Numbered from the stretch's first letter, positions 1 through 9,202 are shown. The stretch is 64,000 nt of DNA from Prolixibacteraceae bacterium (GCA_028282705.1 JANQHI010000038.1:1-64000); one strand, 5' to 3'. Numbers and translations are program-made. The notes: generated from the sequence alone by a model not told the origin.

Positions 1-69
1 TTGTGGTGTAAATCTTTTCTTCTTCATCTTTTAACAGTTCAAAATTAACGTTTATTTGTCTACTTTTAA

Positions 70-243
70 ACTGTCCTGTTTTTAGGGAAGCTTACATTAG
101 CTTTTGCAGGCATAATATTTTCAGCAATTTATCATAGCATGTATTTTATAATTCCTTTCTTGTTACTATATCTTAAACCATTATATTACATAACACTTGG
201 AAGGAATAACTATTTAAAAATCAAGGAATTAAAAGACAAGTAA
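70..243 (+). pseudogene. 3' remnant of a membrane protein gene
   Basis: One frame is open here and ends in TAA at 241-243. It would encode about 57 mostly hydrophobic residues with a basic tail (ending KELKDK), which looks like the last membrane segment and C-terminus of a membrane protein. The same frame is closed by TAA at 46-48 and 67-69, and no good start precedes it, so the 5' part is either in another frame or lost. The next gene starts 13 bases downstream on the same strand, as in an operon. I do not recognise the family. It may be a decayed gene or a frameshifted one running in from outside the window. Confidence 0.3.
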
Positions 244-255
244 TCGGTTTATTCT

Positions 256-913
256 ATGAACCTCAGAACTAAATGGCTAAATCTATTTATTATCAATGTT
301 GGTTTTATAGTATTTATATCTTTTATTACTTTTTTTTATTCTTCTCAGATAAAGTATTTTATCAAACATACATTGATCAAATTGCTCTTGGGAGAATGGA
401 AAAAACTTTTGAACTCACTAAAAGATGGCATCGGCTAGGATATGCTTTAATACCCTTTGTTATATTTATTCGAGTATTTTATGCTTCCTCTTTTCTTTAT
501 ATTGGTATATTTCTTTCAAATCAAAAACTAGAATTTGGAAAAATCTTTAAAATAGCTTTAATAGCAGACTTTGTTTATGTTTTAGCAGCATTTTTAAAGT
601 TAGTTTCCCTAATTTTTTTTAAAGAAGTTTCCACCCTTGACGATTTACAATTTCAACCATTATCCATTTTAGAGATATTAAATTAAATAAAAGTGATATA
701 GATGCATTATTTATTTACCCTTTAAGTTTAGTAAATGTATTTGAAGTTGGTTACTTTTTTGTCCTTGCCTGGCTTTTAGTCCCATTCCTTAACGAAGCAA
801 AAAATGAAGAAGTGAAGTTTGGGCAATCTCTAAAATTGGTGGCTACATCATATGGATGTGGCTTATTGCTGTGGGTTCTAATAATAATGTTCTTAACCTT
901 AAGTATGACTTAA
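256..913 (+). pseudogene. Frameshifted multi-pass membrane protein gene
   Basis: Three successive frames together make one plausible membrane protein of about 220 residues. The first starts at ATG 256 and carries a hydrophobic N-terminal helix (LFIINVGFIVFISFITFFY). The second covers about 350-660 with RMEKTFELTKRWHRLGYAL and two more helices. The third runs from about 662 to TAA at 911-913 with further helices (VGYFFVLAWLLVPFL and GLLLWVLIIMFLTL). Both switches go the same way (frame 1 to 3 to 2) and fall in AT-rich or T-run sequence (about 330-375 and 650-670). Hydrophobic helices with charged loops are typical of small Bacteroidota integral membrane proteins, but I cannot name the family. 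Either the gene is dead or the consensus carries two single-base errors. Confidence 0.55.
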
Positions 914-1419
914 ATGATATCCTTTATAAAATACTCCCTAATAATTCTTTTCGTTGGTATTATTGGATTCCTTGTAAAAGAGATTTTTGATTCATACAAA
1001 GAAAAAAAAGAGGCTGAAAAAAGAATAAACCCCTGTATATAATTTACCTGCTCAGTTGGCGACATTATTTGATAAATTACCACCTCAGACAAAGCAAACA
1101 GGAAAGCTGGCAACAATAACCTCAGGTTGTGTAGCTTGTATCCTGATTCAATGGTCAATAGTTTAATATACCAATAATATAAAGGGAAAATGGAAAGAGA
1201 AGCAAAAGTATAAATAGGCCCAAAGATAAGGTAACTTTGATATGCTTTATGGAAAAAAAGGGCATGGCAAGCATATAATATTACAGCTACAAACATATTA
1301 ACGCCAAGAAAAAACTTAGCCTTATTATTTTGTGAAAAAGATGATAAAAGTACAATAGCCCAAAAGAAAGCTACATACATAGGAGTATAGATAATAAGGC
1401 CTTCAATTATCCTTTCCAA
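910..1419 (-). CDS. Truncated membrane domain of an AraC-type regulator (probable)
   Basis: The product has 169 residues with at least five hydrophobic segments: about residues 8-27, 37-55, 62-85, 100-120 and 128-142. The order and motifs (FPLYYWYIKLLT and LRLLLPAFLFAL) resemble the multi-helix N-terminal half of the Bacteroidota AraC regulators that end in a cytoplasmic two-HTH domain. That DNA-binding half is missing: the protein stops about 35 residues after the last helix, and the DNA beyond encodes the broken gene on the other strand. I therefore read it as a truncated sensor or regulator. A small stand-alone membrane protein is the alternative. It overlaps the neighbouring pseudogene tail to tail by 4 bases. 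Confidence 0.4.
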   Translation of the reverse strand: MERIIEGLIIYTPMYVAFFWAIVLLSSFSQNNKAKFFLGVNMFVAVILYACHALFFHKAYQSYLIFGPIYTFASLSIFPLYYWYIKLLTIESGYKLHNLRLLLPAFLFALSEVVIYQIMSPTEQVNYIQGFILFSASFFSLYESKISFTRNPIIPTKRIIREYFIKDII

Positions 1420-1796
1420 TTATCCTGTTTCCAATTTAAATTTTATGTAAAGTCATGCCGAATTTACAATATGATTATTGATTGTACAAATTGAAACAGA
1501 TCAATCAACACATAAGCTATACTTTAGTCATGAATTTTAAGGGGATCAGTACGATTACTGTAGGGAATTCAAGAAATTGGAAAAACGATCTATCTTATAC
1601 ATTTGGTAAATCTTTTTCAAAAAAATAGATGCTTTCATTGAAAAGCATTGCTGTGTTGCACAGTTGCATAAAAGAAAAATTAAAGGTTGGTTCTGATACA
1701 CCAAAATTTAATTTGACTCTTGGACATACAATTACATGAAACACCAAACCCGTTTGGGTTTACCCCTGAACTGATTTGTGCAACTCAGATTAGTTA
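1420..1796. other. Intergenic stretch with one small hairpin
   Basis: No convincing gene is visible. A 32-codon plus-strand frame begins with ATG at about 1530 but has no recognisable product. At 1746-1761 AAACCC and GGGTTT can pair around a 4-base loop, without a T-tract. The promoter of the truncated sensor gene must lie near 1420-1500, but I see no clear motif. Confidence 0.4.
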
Positions 1797-1824
1797 CAAA
1801 GGGGCAGTTTAAACTACCCCTTTG
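1797..1824 (-). terminator. Terminator of the exported TIM-barrel gene
   Basis: Arms CAAAGGGG (1797-1804) and CCCCTTTG (1817-1824) pair across one C-A mismatch, with a palindromic AGTTTAAACT between them that extends the stem. It lies 20 bases past the stop of the minus-strand gene at 1844-2773. The tail beyond it is not strongly T-rich on either strand. It could stop transcription from both sides. Confidence 0.6.
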
Positions 1825-1843
1825 TTTATTGGATATTTTCCTG

Positions 1844-2773
1844 TTAAATTTCAAATGAATCAACTTCTCTATAAGCTTTAATCAATGCCAATTCTCCTTC
1901 TTTGCCTGGCTTGCTTTTCCCATGCTCGCAACACAAAACCCCATCATATCCTTTACTATAGATATGCTTAAATATGTTTTTATAATTGATCTCTCCTGTG
2001 GTAGGTTCTTTCCTCCCTGGGTTGTCTCCAATGTGGAATGCTCCTATATGATCCCAACATTTATCAATATTTGGGATAATATTCCCTTCAGTAATTTGCT
2101 GATGGTAAATATCATTCACTATTTTGCAACTTGGGTGGTTAACCCCAACACAAATCAAATAAGCTTCAGGCATTTTTGTAAGGATTAGCCCGGGATGGTT
2201 TGTCCAAGCATTCAAAGGCTCCATCACCAATTGTAACCCTGCTTTCCCAACAATATCACAACTCATCCTCATGTTATCAATTATGTTGGCCATTTGGTAA
2301 GCATATTCCATGCCCTCATCAAAACGGCCTGGGACAACCAGTGCTGTTTTAGCTCCAGTTCGTTTTTGTACCTCAAGCCCCTCCAGCATTTTTTTCTTTA
2401 ACATACCCTTTATTTCAGTGTCTTGGGTTACAAATGATTTGGTTTTAAAATCAGCATACAAAACAAATGGCCCCATGTCCATTCCCAAACGCGCCAGTTC
2501 ATTAGCTATTTTTTCCTGCAATTCAGGAGGTTTATTCATTAACCCATTATCAAAAATAGCCCTGAACCCCTGGTCTGCAATAAACTTAATATTATCAATC
2601 GGGTCACTCCCTGCATTTTCTTTAAACATCCCCAGGTGAGGGGCATACTTCAATTTAAATTTTGCAGTGTTTGAATCATTGCTTCTATTTACTGTTGCTG
2701 AAGCTACATTTGCCATCCCTGCAAAAGCAACACTCCCAATAGCAGTTGTTTTAAGAAAATTCCTTCTTTCCAT
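1844..2773 (-). CDS. Tat-exported hydroxypyruvate isomerase-like TIM-barrel protein
   Basis: This is a 309-residue member of the xylose isomerase-like TIM-barrel superfamily, closest in pattern to hydroxypyruvate isomerase (Hyi). The N-terminus is a twin-arginine signal (MERRNFLKTTAIGSVAF), so the folded enzyme is probably exported to the periplasm. Expected metal ligands are visible: Glu in LVMEPLN, Asp in KIVNDIYH, His in IGAFHIGDNPGR and Glu in LCCEHG. Related enzymes isomerise keto acids or sugars or, in some branches, cleave 3-keto-glycosides, so the substrate cannot be assigned. It is divergent from the oxidoreductase at 2944 and may share its regulatory region. The cluster context suggests oxidised sugar or sugar acid metabolism. 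The family is sure; the reaction is not. Confidence 0.85.
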   Translation of the reverse strand: MERRNFLKTTAIGSVAFAGMANVASATVNRSNDSNTAKFKLKYAPHLGMFKENAGSDPIDNIKFIADQGFRAIFDNGLMNKPPELQEKIANELARLGMDMGPFVLYADFKTKSFVTQDTEIKGMLKKKMLEGLEVQKRTGAKTALVVPGRFDEGMEYAYQMANIIDNMRMSCDIVGKAGLQLVMEPLNAWTNHPGLILTKMPEAYLICVGVNHPSCKIVNDIYHQQITEGNIIPNIDKCWDHIGAFHIGDNPGRKEPTTGEINYKNIFKHIYSKGYDGVLCCEHGKSKPGKEGELALIKAYREVDSFEI

Positions 2774-2879
2774 GTTATTTGGTTTATGTTCGTTCGGGAT
2801 AAATTTAACAAATATTGGGCTAAAGTTTGGGTTTAATTAAAACATTTATGCCCTCAATTGTACTATTATAAAAACATTG

Positions 2880-2910
2880 TTGTGATTCATTGAAAGAGTT
2901 ACTATTTTTG
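2880..2910 (+). promoter_or_regulatory. Predicted Bacteroidota-type promoter of the sugar cluster
   Basis: TATTTTTG at 2903-2910 fits the -7 consensus TAnnTTTG of the Bacteroidota housekeeping sigma factor. A TTG at 2880-2882 lies 20 bases upstream, as expected for the -33 element. The ATG at 2944 follows 33 bases later. The motif is short and the DNA is AT-rich, so this is only a prediction. Confidence 0.4.
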
Positions 2911-2943
2911 GTCTTTGCTTAAACCATCTTAAATCTACAAATC

Positions 2944-4104
2944 ATGAATAGAAAACTTCGCATGGGAATGGTAGGTGGAGGGACTGATGCATTTATTGGT
3001 GCAATCCACCGCCTGGCTGCTTTAATGGATAACCATATTGAATTAGTTTGTGGTTGCTTTAGCATAGACCCTGAAATTTCAAAAACTTCTGGCAAGCAAT
3101 ATTTTATTCCTGATGAAAGAGTGTATGAAAATTACCAGGAAATGTTTGAAAAAGAGGCAAAGTTGCCTGAAGGGGAAAGGATGGATTTTGTTACTATTGT
3201 AACACCTAACCACGTACATTTCGACCCGGCAATTATGGCTTTGGATAATGGGTTCCATGTGGTGCTTGATAAGCCTATTACTTTCACATTAGAAGAAGCC
3301 CTGAATCTAAAAGAAAAACTTGATGAAACTGGGCTGACTTTTGCCCTGACACATACTTATTCAGGATATCCTGCAGTAAAACATGCAAAAAAAATGGTGG
3401 CTGATGGAGATTTTGGGAAAATCAGGAAGGTATTTGTTGAATATCCTCAAGGCTGGCTGTCATCAAAACTGGAAGATACTGGTAACCCACAAGCTTCATG
3501 GAGGACTGACCCAAAACGATCAGGAAAAGCAGGCTGTATGGGCGATATTGGCACCCATGCACACCACTTGGCTGAATACATAACAGGGTTAAAGGTTACT
3601 GAACTTTGTGCAGAGTTAAATGCATTTGTCTCCAACAGGCTTTTGGATGATGATGGAGCTGCATTGCTCAGGTTTGATAATGGAGCAAAAGGGGTATTAA
3701 TAGCCACACAAGTTGCAGCAGGAGAAGAGAATGCCATCAGGATCAGGGTTTATGGTGACAAAGGAGGGCTAGATTGGCAACAAATGGAACCCAATACACT
3801 TACAGTAAGGTGGCTGGATAAACCTGCTCAAATTTATCGTGTGGGAACCAATATGCATAGTACAGAAGCAACCCATAATACACGTGTTCCTGGAGGACAC
3901 CCTGAAGGTTACCTTGAAGCTTTTGCTAATATCTACAGGAATTTTGCCCTGGCCATAATGGCAAAAAAAGATGGGATAACCCCAACAAAAGAAATGCTTG
4001 ATTTCCCTGGTGTGGAAGATGGTATTCGTGGGATGCAGTTCATTGAAACTGTCGTTAAAGCAGGTTATGATGATACTACAAAGTGGGTAGAATTTAAAAG
4101 CTGA
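2944..4104 (+). CDS. Gfo/Idh/MocA family oxidoreductase (cytoplasmic)
   Basis: This is a 386-residue NAD(P)-dependent oxidoreductase of the Gfo/Idh/MocA family. An N-terminal Rossmann fold starts with MGMVGGG and is followed by TIVTPNHVH and the conserved lysine motif, here LDKPIT rather than EKP. The C-terminal alpha/beta substrate domain carries GDIGTHAHHLAEY with the catalytic-region histidines, and the GGHPEGY motif typical of a subgroup acting on inositol-like or keto sugars. There is no signal peptide, so it should be cytoplasmic. It is the first gene of a three-gene plus-strand run with gaps of 65 and 15 bases, and a candidate promoter lies just upstream. It probably oxidises or reduces a sugar whose partner steps are the isomerase and oxidoreductase downstream. 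The exact substrate is unknown. Confidence 0.88.
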   Translation: MNRKLRMGMVGGGTDAFIGAIHRLAALMDNHIELVCGCFSIDPEISKTSGKQYFIPDERVYENYQEMFEKEAKLPEGERMDFVTIVTPNHVHFDPAIMALDNGFHVVLDKPITFTLEEALNLKEKLDETGLTFALTHTYSGYPAVKHAKKMVADGDFGKIRKVFVEYPQGWLSSKLEDTGNPQASWRTDPKRSGKAGCMGDIGTHAHHLAEYITGLKVTELCAELNAFVSNRLLDDDGAALLRFDNGAKGVLIATQVAAGEENAIRIRVYGDKGGLDWQQMEPNTLTVRWLDKPAQIYRVGTNMHSTEATHNTRVPGGHPEGYLEAFANIYRNFALAIMAKKDGITPTKEMLDFPGVEDGIRGMQFIETVVKAGYDDTTKWVEFKS

Positions 4105-4169
4105 CCATTCAATTTTTCTTTTAGAGAACCAAGTAATTCATATTTAAAAATTAATAAAACAAAATAATC

Positions 4170-5168
4170 ATGGCTAGGCCAGTTACATTATTTACAGGCC
4201 AATGGGCAGACCTACCCATTGAAACATTGTGCAAAAAAGCCAAAGAATTTGGTTATGAAGGGTTAGAGTTGTGTTGTTGGGGCGACCATATGGAGATTAA
4301 TAAAGCTGACCAGGAATATTGTGATAACAGGAAAAAACTACTCAATAAACATGGGCTAAAACTGTTTGCTATTTCTACCCACCTGGTTGGGCAATGTGTC
4401 AGTGACCATATTGATGAAAGGCATAAAGGTATAGCCCCAGGTTATATATGGGATGATGGCAATCCACAAAGGGTTAACAAACGTGCTGCTAAAGAAATGG
4501 TCAAAACTGCAAAAGCAGCAAAAATGCTTGGGCTTAATACTGTTATTGGTTTTACAGGAAGCCCTATCTGGCATCTGCTCTATTCATTCCCTCCTGTACC
4601 TGCTGAAATGATACAAGAAGGATATAAACAATTTGCTGAACAATGGATCCCTATTTTAGATGAATTCCAGAAACTAGGTGTAAAATTTGCATTGGAGGTA
4701 CACCCAACTGAGATTGCTTTTGATATACACACTGCACATCTTACACTAAAGGCATTAAATTACCATCCTGCTTTTGGGTTTAATTTTGACCCCAGCCATT
4801 TAGGTTACCAACATGTTGATTACACAAGGTTTATTTATGAGTTCTCTGACAGGATTTTCCATGTACACATGAAAGATGCTTATTGGAGTGATGTACCCAA
4901 AAGTGTTGGGGTATTTGGTGGGCATATGGAATTTGGTGATAACAGGCGTTACTGGAATTTCCGCAGCTTGGGGCGCGGAAAAATTGATTTTGAAAACATC
5001 ATCAGGGCATTAAATGATATAGGCTACACAGGGCCCCTTTCTGTTGAATGGGAGGACAGTGGCATGGATCGTGAAGCAGGGGCAAGTGAGGCTTGTAATT
5101 TTGTTAAACAGGTTGATTTCAAACCTTCCAACATTGCCTTTGATGATGCCATGCAAAAAGATAAATAA
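4170..5168 (+). CDS. Sugar phosphate isomerase/epimerase-like TIM-barrel protein
   Basis: The 332-residue protein belongs to the xylose isomerase-like TIM-barrel family (AP endonuclease 2 fold). Four probable metal ligands sit on successive strands: Glu in FALEVHPTE, Asp in [10 protein letters not shown], His in [10 protein letters not shown] and Glu in LSVEWEDSG. No signal peptide is seen. It lies between two Gfo/Idh/MocA oxidoreductases with short gaps, the usual partnership in inositol, rare-sugar and 3-keto-glycoside pathways, where such barrels isomerise the keto sugar or break the glycosidic bond by elimination. The long sequence after the last ligand ([12 protein letters not shown]) is common in this subgroup. 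The family call is firm; the substrate is inference. Confidence 0.88.
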   Translation: MARPVTLFTGQWADLPIETLCKKAKEFGYEGLELCCWGDHMEINKADQEYCDNRKKLLNKHGLKLFAISTHLVGQCVSDHIDERHKGIAPGYIWDDGNPQRVNKRAAKEMVKTAKAAKMLGLNTVIGFTGSPIWHLLYSFPPVPAEMIQEGYKQFAEQWIPILDEFQKLGVKFALEVHPTEIAFDIHTAHLTLKALNYHPAFGFNFDPSHLGYQHVDYTRFIYEFSDRIFHVHMKDAYWSDVPKSVGVFGGHMEFGDNRRYWNFRSLGRGKIDFENIIRALNDIGYTGPLSVEWEDSGMDREAGASEACNFVKQVDFKPSNIAFDDAMQKDK

Positions 5169-5183
5169 TTAACACAAAAAATA

Positions 5184-6497
5184 ATGACAACCAGGAGGAG
5201 TTTTATTAAAAACACTGCAGTAGCTACAGCTGGGGTAGGATTGGCTACAGGAATGTCTACTGCAATGAGCTCTTGTATTGGGGCAAATGAAAAATTAAAA
5301 TGTGGGGTAATTGGCGTTAAAGGAATGGGCTTTGATAACCTTAAAGCATTTTTAAAACAAAAAAATACAGAATGTATAGCACTTTGTGATGTTGACCAAA
5401 ATGTGCTGGATATGCGTCTTGCTGAAACAGAAAAAATTCAAGAAGTAAGGCCTCAGGGATATACTGATTTTCGGAAAATGCTTGAAAATAAAGACATTGA
5501 TGTGGTGATCATTGGAACACCAGACCATTGGCATTGTATCCCTTTTGTAAATGCTGCCCAATTAGGGAAAAGTATTTATTGTGAGAAACCCCTTGCCAAC
5601 TCCATTGAAGAGGTAAACATTATGGAAAAAGCTGTTGCACGTTATGGAAATGTAGTTCAGATTGGGCAATGGCAACGCAGCCATAAACACTGGCTTGATG
5701 CAGTGAAATTTGTACGTTCAGGGTTGTTGGGGAAAATCAGGACAGTCAGGGTATGGTCATACCAGGGTTGGTGTAAATCAATCCCTGTTATTGAAAATTC
5801 AACCCCACCACAAGGTGTTGATTATGATTTTTGGTTAGGCCCTGCACCTAAACGCCCTTTCAATATGAATCGTTTTCATTTCACGTTTCGTTGGTTTTGG
5901 GACTATGCTGGTGGTTTAATGACTGACTGGGGAGTGCACCTTATTGACTTTGCATTGTTTGGGATGAATGTAAGTGCACCTAAATCTGTAATGGCTATGG
6001 GAGGTAAATTAGGATACCCTGATGATGCAGCAGAAACCCCAGATACCATGCAAGCCCTGTATGATTTTGAAGATTTTACAATGCTCTGGGATCACGGGAT
6101 TGGCATTGATGCAGGTTACTATGGAAGGTCACATGGAGTAGGTTTTGTAGGAGAAAATGGTACATTAGTAGTTGACAGGGCTGGCTGGGAAGTTATTCCT
6201 GAAGGTGGTGAAAATCCAAAAATGGAAAGGATTGAACTTACCCTGGCTGAAGGAATTGGGCTGGATAACCATATGGAAAACTTTATCTCTTGCATTAAAA
6301 ACAAAAAGAAGAAACTGAATGCTGGAATTGGGATTGGTGCCAATATTGCCAGGGTCTCCCACCTTGGGAATATAGCATTAAAAACAGGCAGGAAGTTATA
6401 CTGGGATCAACAAGCCAATAAGTTCATTGGTGATAATGAAGCAAGCCAATTGCTGACACCAACTTACAGGGATCCCTGGAAATTGCCTCAAGTATAA
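5184..6497 (+). CDS. Tat-exported Gfo/Idh/MocA family oxidoreductase
   Basis: This 437-residue protein starts with a twin-arginine signal (TTRRSFIKNTAVATAGVG), followed by a Rossmann nucleotide-binding domain (KCGVIGVKGMG), the IIGTPDHWH loop and the IYCEKPLAN lysine motif, then the C-terminal Gfo/Idh/MocA domain with MTDWGVHLIDFALFGM. The family often carries a tightly bound NAD(P), which allows export as a folded holoenzyme and turnover by internal reoxidation or by an external partner. A cysteine at the end of the signal (SSCIG) might serve as a lipobox, giving a membrane-anchored form. The gene follows the isomerase by 15 bases, so the two are probably cotranscribed. It would act in the periplasm, unlike its cytoplasmic relative at 2944. 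Confidence 0.88.
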   Translation: MTTRRSFIKNTAVATAGVGLATGMSTAMSSCIGANEKLKCGVIGVKGMGFDNLKAFLKQKNTECIALCDVDQNVLDMRLAETEKIQEVRPQGYTDFRKMLENKDIDVVIIGTPDHWHCIPFVNAAQLGKSIYCEKPLANSIEEVNIMEKAVARYGNVVQIGQWQRSHKHWLDAVKFVRSGLLGKIRTVRVWSYQGWCKSIPVIENSTPPQGVDYDFWLGPAPKRPFNMNRFHFTFRWFWDYAGGLMTDWGVHLIDFALFGMNVSAPKSVMAMGGKLGYPDDAAETPDTMQALYDFEDFTMLWDHGIGIDAGYYGRSHGVGFVGENGTLVVDRAGWEVIPEGGENPKMERIELTLAEGIGLDNHMENFISCIKNKKKKLNAGIGIGANIARVSHLGNIALKTGRKLYWDQQANKFIGDNEASQLLTPTYRDPWKLPQV

Positions 6498-6722
6498 CCC
6501 ACTGTATACATCCCATGGTTTTGAACCATTTGGAGAATAACCCAAGGATTCATACTCTATATAAGCTATGCCTTCATTTCCCTTGAGGGTATAGCTAAAA
6601 CATCATAGTTATAATTTTCTAAAACCAACAATCAAATGTTTTTGTTTCTTATTTCATGGCAAAGAATCTGTATCTTTATCTGAAAAGGATGTGATATCAT
6701 TTACCAGGTTTAAAAAATTGAA

Positions 6723-7835
6723 ATGAATAGTTCCAAAGCACGTTTATTTTACATTGACAACCTCAGGATTTTCTTGATTGCATTAGTGGTTTTGCACCAC
6801 CTAATAATTACATATGGTGCCCCAGGAAGTTGGTATTATAATGAATCTCAGGCAAGTTTCCCTTTAATATTGCCTATGGCAATGTTTACTGCCACTAACC
6901 AGGCATTTTTTATGGGTATGTTCTTTTTTATTTCAGCATTCTTTATCATTCCCTCATTAACCAGGAAGGGCACTGCCAGGTTTACAAAAGAAAGGTTGGT
7001 TAGGCTGGGCATCCCCACTGTTATTTTCTATTTCCTTATCTCCCCATTTTCTGTATACATTCGTGCCCATTTTATTGAAGGAAGCGACCATAGTTTTTGG
7101 GAATTCTTAAAAAATGGGTGGGGGTTTGGATTTGGTCCCATGTGGTTTGTTGAGGCATTGATCATCTTTACTTTTGCTTTCCTTTTAATCAGGCTATTCA
7201 AAATAAAAGCCAAGATAAAATTTCCGGGGACAGGGAAGATACTTCTGTTTGCTTTTCTAATAGGTCTTGGGCAATACATTATCAGGATTTGGCTGCCTGT
7301 AGGTTGGTCAATGCCTTTTACAGGTTTTCAGTTTCCACATTTTTTGCAATATATTTTCCTTTTTGCCATGGGGGTTGTTGCCTACCAAAACAATTGGTTT
7401 GATTCATTAAACAGCAATACAAGTTGGCATTGGTTTATTTTTGGCCAGATTTTAATCCTTATTGTGTTTCCTTTTTTCACATATTTTGGAGGTGCTGAAA
7501 AAGGTATAGAGCCCTTTATGGGGGGGTTTACCTGGCAATGCTTTGCCTACTCAATTTGGGAACAACTAGTAGGCTTTTCTCTTATCTATGGGTTGTTTGG
7601 GGTTTTCAAAAAGAAATTCAATATACAAGGGAAACTGGCTAAACTCCTATCTGCAGGTGCATATGGTGTATATGTAATACATACCCCTGTACTTGTTGCA
7701 TTGAGTGCAGTTTTCCTTCAATGGCAAATTCACCAGCTTTTAAAATTTTTAGCTCTTGCCCCTATTGCTTTGATTGTGTGTTTTCTGATTGCTTCATTAT
7801 TTAAAAAAATACCTGGTGTTAATAAAATTCTATAA
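6723..7835 (+). CDS. Acyltransferase 3 family membrane protein
   Basis: The 370-residue protein has about ten transmembrane helices and fits the acyltransferase family 3 (OafA/OpgC type), which moves acyl groups onto glycans or lipids across the inner membrane. The N-terminal motif YIDNLRIFLIALVVLHH includes the histidine regarded as catalytic, and the RLVRLGIP segment matches the conserved basic motif. The C-terminal helix pair with YGVYVIHTPVLV is also typical. It stands alone, 225 bases after the sugar cluster and 69 bases before the restriction-modification genes. The upstream gap holds a 6-bp hairpin (6515-6529) and nothing else I can name. The acceptor is unknown, probably an envelope glycan. 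Confidence 0.85.
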   Translation: MNSSKARLFYIDNLRIFLIALVVLHHLIITYGAPGSWYYNESQASFPLILPMAMFTATNQAFFMGMFFFISAFFIIPSLTRKGTARFTKERLVRLGIPTVIFYFLISPFSVYIRAHFIEGSDHSFWEFLKNGWGFGFGPMWFVEALIIFTFAFLLIRLFKIKAKIKFPGTGKILLFAFLIGLGQYIIRIWLPVGWSMPFTGFQFPHFLQYIFLFAMGVVAYQNNWFDSLNSNTSWHWFIFGQILILIVFPFFTYFGGAEKGIEPFMGGFTWQCFAYSIWEQLVGFSLIYGLFGVFKKKFNIQGKLAKLLSAGAYGVYVIHTPVLVALSAVFLQWQIHQLLKFLALAPIALIVCFLIASLFKKIPGVNKIL

Positions 7836-7872
7836 CAAACAATTTGTTTTTATTTAAAATGGCATTATTTTG

Positions 7873-7903
7873 TAACCATGTGTAATCTTGTGTAATATGG
7901 TTA
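7873..7903 (+). promoter_or_regulatory. Candidate operator of the restriction-modification genes
   Basis: Directly before the methyltransferase start (ATG 7905) is an inverted repeat, TAACCAT at 7873-7879 and ATGGTTA at 7897-7903. Inside it TGTGTAAT is repeated directly at 7879-7886 and 7889-7896, exactly 10 bases or one helical turn apart. Methyltransferase genes with an N-terminal HTH often repress themselves through such a site. The site ends one base before the start codon, so bound protein would block transcription or translation. No Shine-Dalgarno sequence is present. The repeats are seen; their function is inferred. Confidence 0.55.
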
Positions 7904-7904
7904 T

Positions 7905-9137
7905 ATGAAAGAATATTATTCTTTATCAGAAGTAGCAGATCTATTATCAGTTAGTAAAGAAACCTTGAGGCGCTGGGACAGGAATGGCAAACTTCAAGCA
8001 GTAAGGAAGCCAATGAGCAATTACAGGGTTTATAATAAAGACCAATTGAAAATCTTTGATGAGCTGGATTTCTTATTCAATACGGAAGAAAACTCAAATT
8101 TTGTAAAACCATCCAAAGATTATTTTGCTATTGAGCTATTTGCGGGTGCTGGGGGATTAGCACTTGGTTTAGAAAAAGCAGGAATAAAATGTTTGGCTTT
8201 AAATGAAATAGACCATTGGGCTTCTGAGACCCTTAGAAAAAACAGGCCTTCTTGGAATGTAATTGAAGATGATGTTAAAAATATTTCTTTCTCTTCCTAT
8301 AAAAGAAAAGTAAATATTGTTACGGGAGGATTTCCTTGCCAGGCATTTAGTTATGCTGGCAAAAAGCTGGGATTAAAAGATGCCAGGGGAACACTTTTTT
8401 ATGAATTTGCAAGGGTTGTCAAAGAAACAATGCCCCCTATCTGCATAGGTGAAAATGTAAGGGGGTTGTTAAAACATGATGGAGGCAGGACAATTGAAGG
8501 GATGGTTTCCATTTTGAATGAAATTGGATATGATGTTTTACCACCAAGATTGTTAAAAGCTATTTTTTACAAAGTACCTCAAAAAAGGGAAAGGGTATTG
8601 ATAGTTGGTATAAGAAAAGATTTAAATAGCAGTTTGTTTAGTTTTCCAAAACCCTATAAAAAGATATATAACTTAAAAGATGCCCTCCAGAAAGGAGAAC
8701 TATTTGACTCAGATGTACCAGCCTCTGCGGGGCAGAAATATCCTGAAAAAAAGAAAAAGGTTATGGAACTGGTTCCTGAAGGTGGGTATTGGAGGAACCT
8801 GCCTGTTGATATTCAAAAAAAATATATGGGAGGAAGCTTTTTCTTAGGTGGAGGAAAAACAGGAATGGCCAGGCGCATGAGTTGGAGTGAACCCAGCCTG
8901 ACTCTAACCTGTAGTCCCGCTCAAAAACAAACTGAAAGATGCCATCCAGAAGAAACCAGGCCTTTTACTATTAGAGAATATGCCAGGATACAAACTTTCC
9001 CTGATGATTGGGATTTCCAAGGTTCAACATCACAACAATACAAACAAATTGGTAATGCTGTACCTGTTAACCTGGCCAAGGAAATAGGCTATTCCATTGT
9101 CAAATTCCTCAATGTAATCAATGGTAAGTCAAATTAA
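7905..9137 (+). CDS. DNA cytosine-C5 methyltransferase with N-terminal HTH
   Basis: The 410-residue protein methylates cytosine at C5 in a short DNA target and protects against the nuclease encoded next to it. Residues 1 to about 50 form a MerR/excisionase-type winged helix (LSEVADLLSVSKETLRRWDR). The methyltransferase part follows with the ordered motifs: I (ELFAGAGGLALGLEKAG), IV with catalytic Cys (GGFPCQAFSYAGKK), VI (IGENVRGL), VIII (VPQKRERVLIVGIR), IX region (EPSLTLT) and X (QIGNAVPVNLAKEIG). The variable region between VIII and IX is short. The partner nuclease suggests a GGNCC-like target. The added HTH is likely to autoregulate the module through the repeats just upstream. The ATG at 7905 is chosen because the HTH starts there at once. 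Confidence 0.93.
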   Translation: MKEYYSLSEVADLLSVSKETLRRWDRNGKLQAVRKPMSNYRVYNKDQLKIFDELDFLFNTEENSNFVKPSKDYFAIELFAGAGGLALGLEKAGIKCLALNEIDHWASETLRKNRPSWNVIEDDVKNISFSSYKRKVNIVTGGFPCQAFSYAGKKLGLKDARGTLFYEFARVVKETMPPICIGENVRGLLKHDGGRTIEGMVSILNEIGYDVLPPRLLKAIFYKVPQKRERVLIVGIRKDLNSSLFSFPKPYKKIYNLKDALQKGELFDSDVPASAGQKYPEKKKKVMELVPEGGYWRNLPVDIQKKYMGGSFFLGGGKTGMARRMSWSEPSLTLTCSPAQKQTERCHPEETRPFTIREYARIQTFPDDWDFQGSTSQQYKQIGNAVPVNLAKEIGYSIVKFLNVINGKSN

Positions 9138-9202
9138 TGAAAGGGCAAACAGGCTAAATAAAAGAAAACCTGTACCTTTAGGGTAAACCCAAATTTTGAA
9201 TA

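Noticed and set aside
6515-6529. Hairpin between the sugar cluster and the acyltransferase as a terminator
   Set aside because: The ATGGTT and AACCAT stem is only 6 bp, and no T-run follows on either strand.
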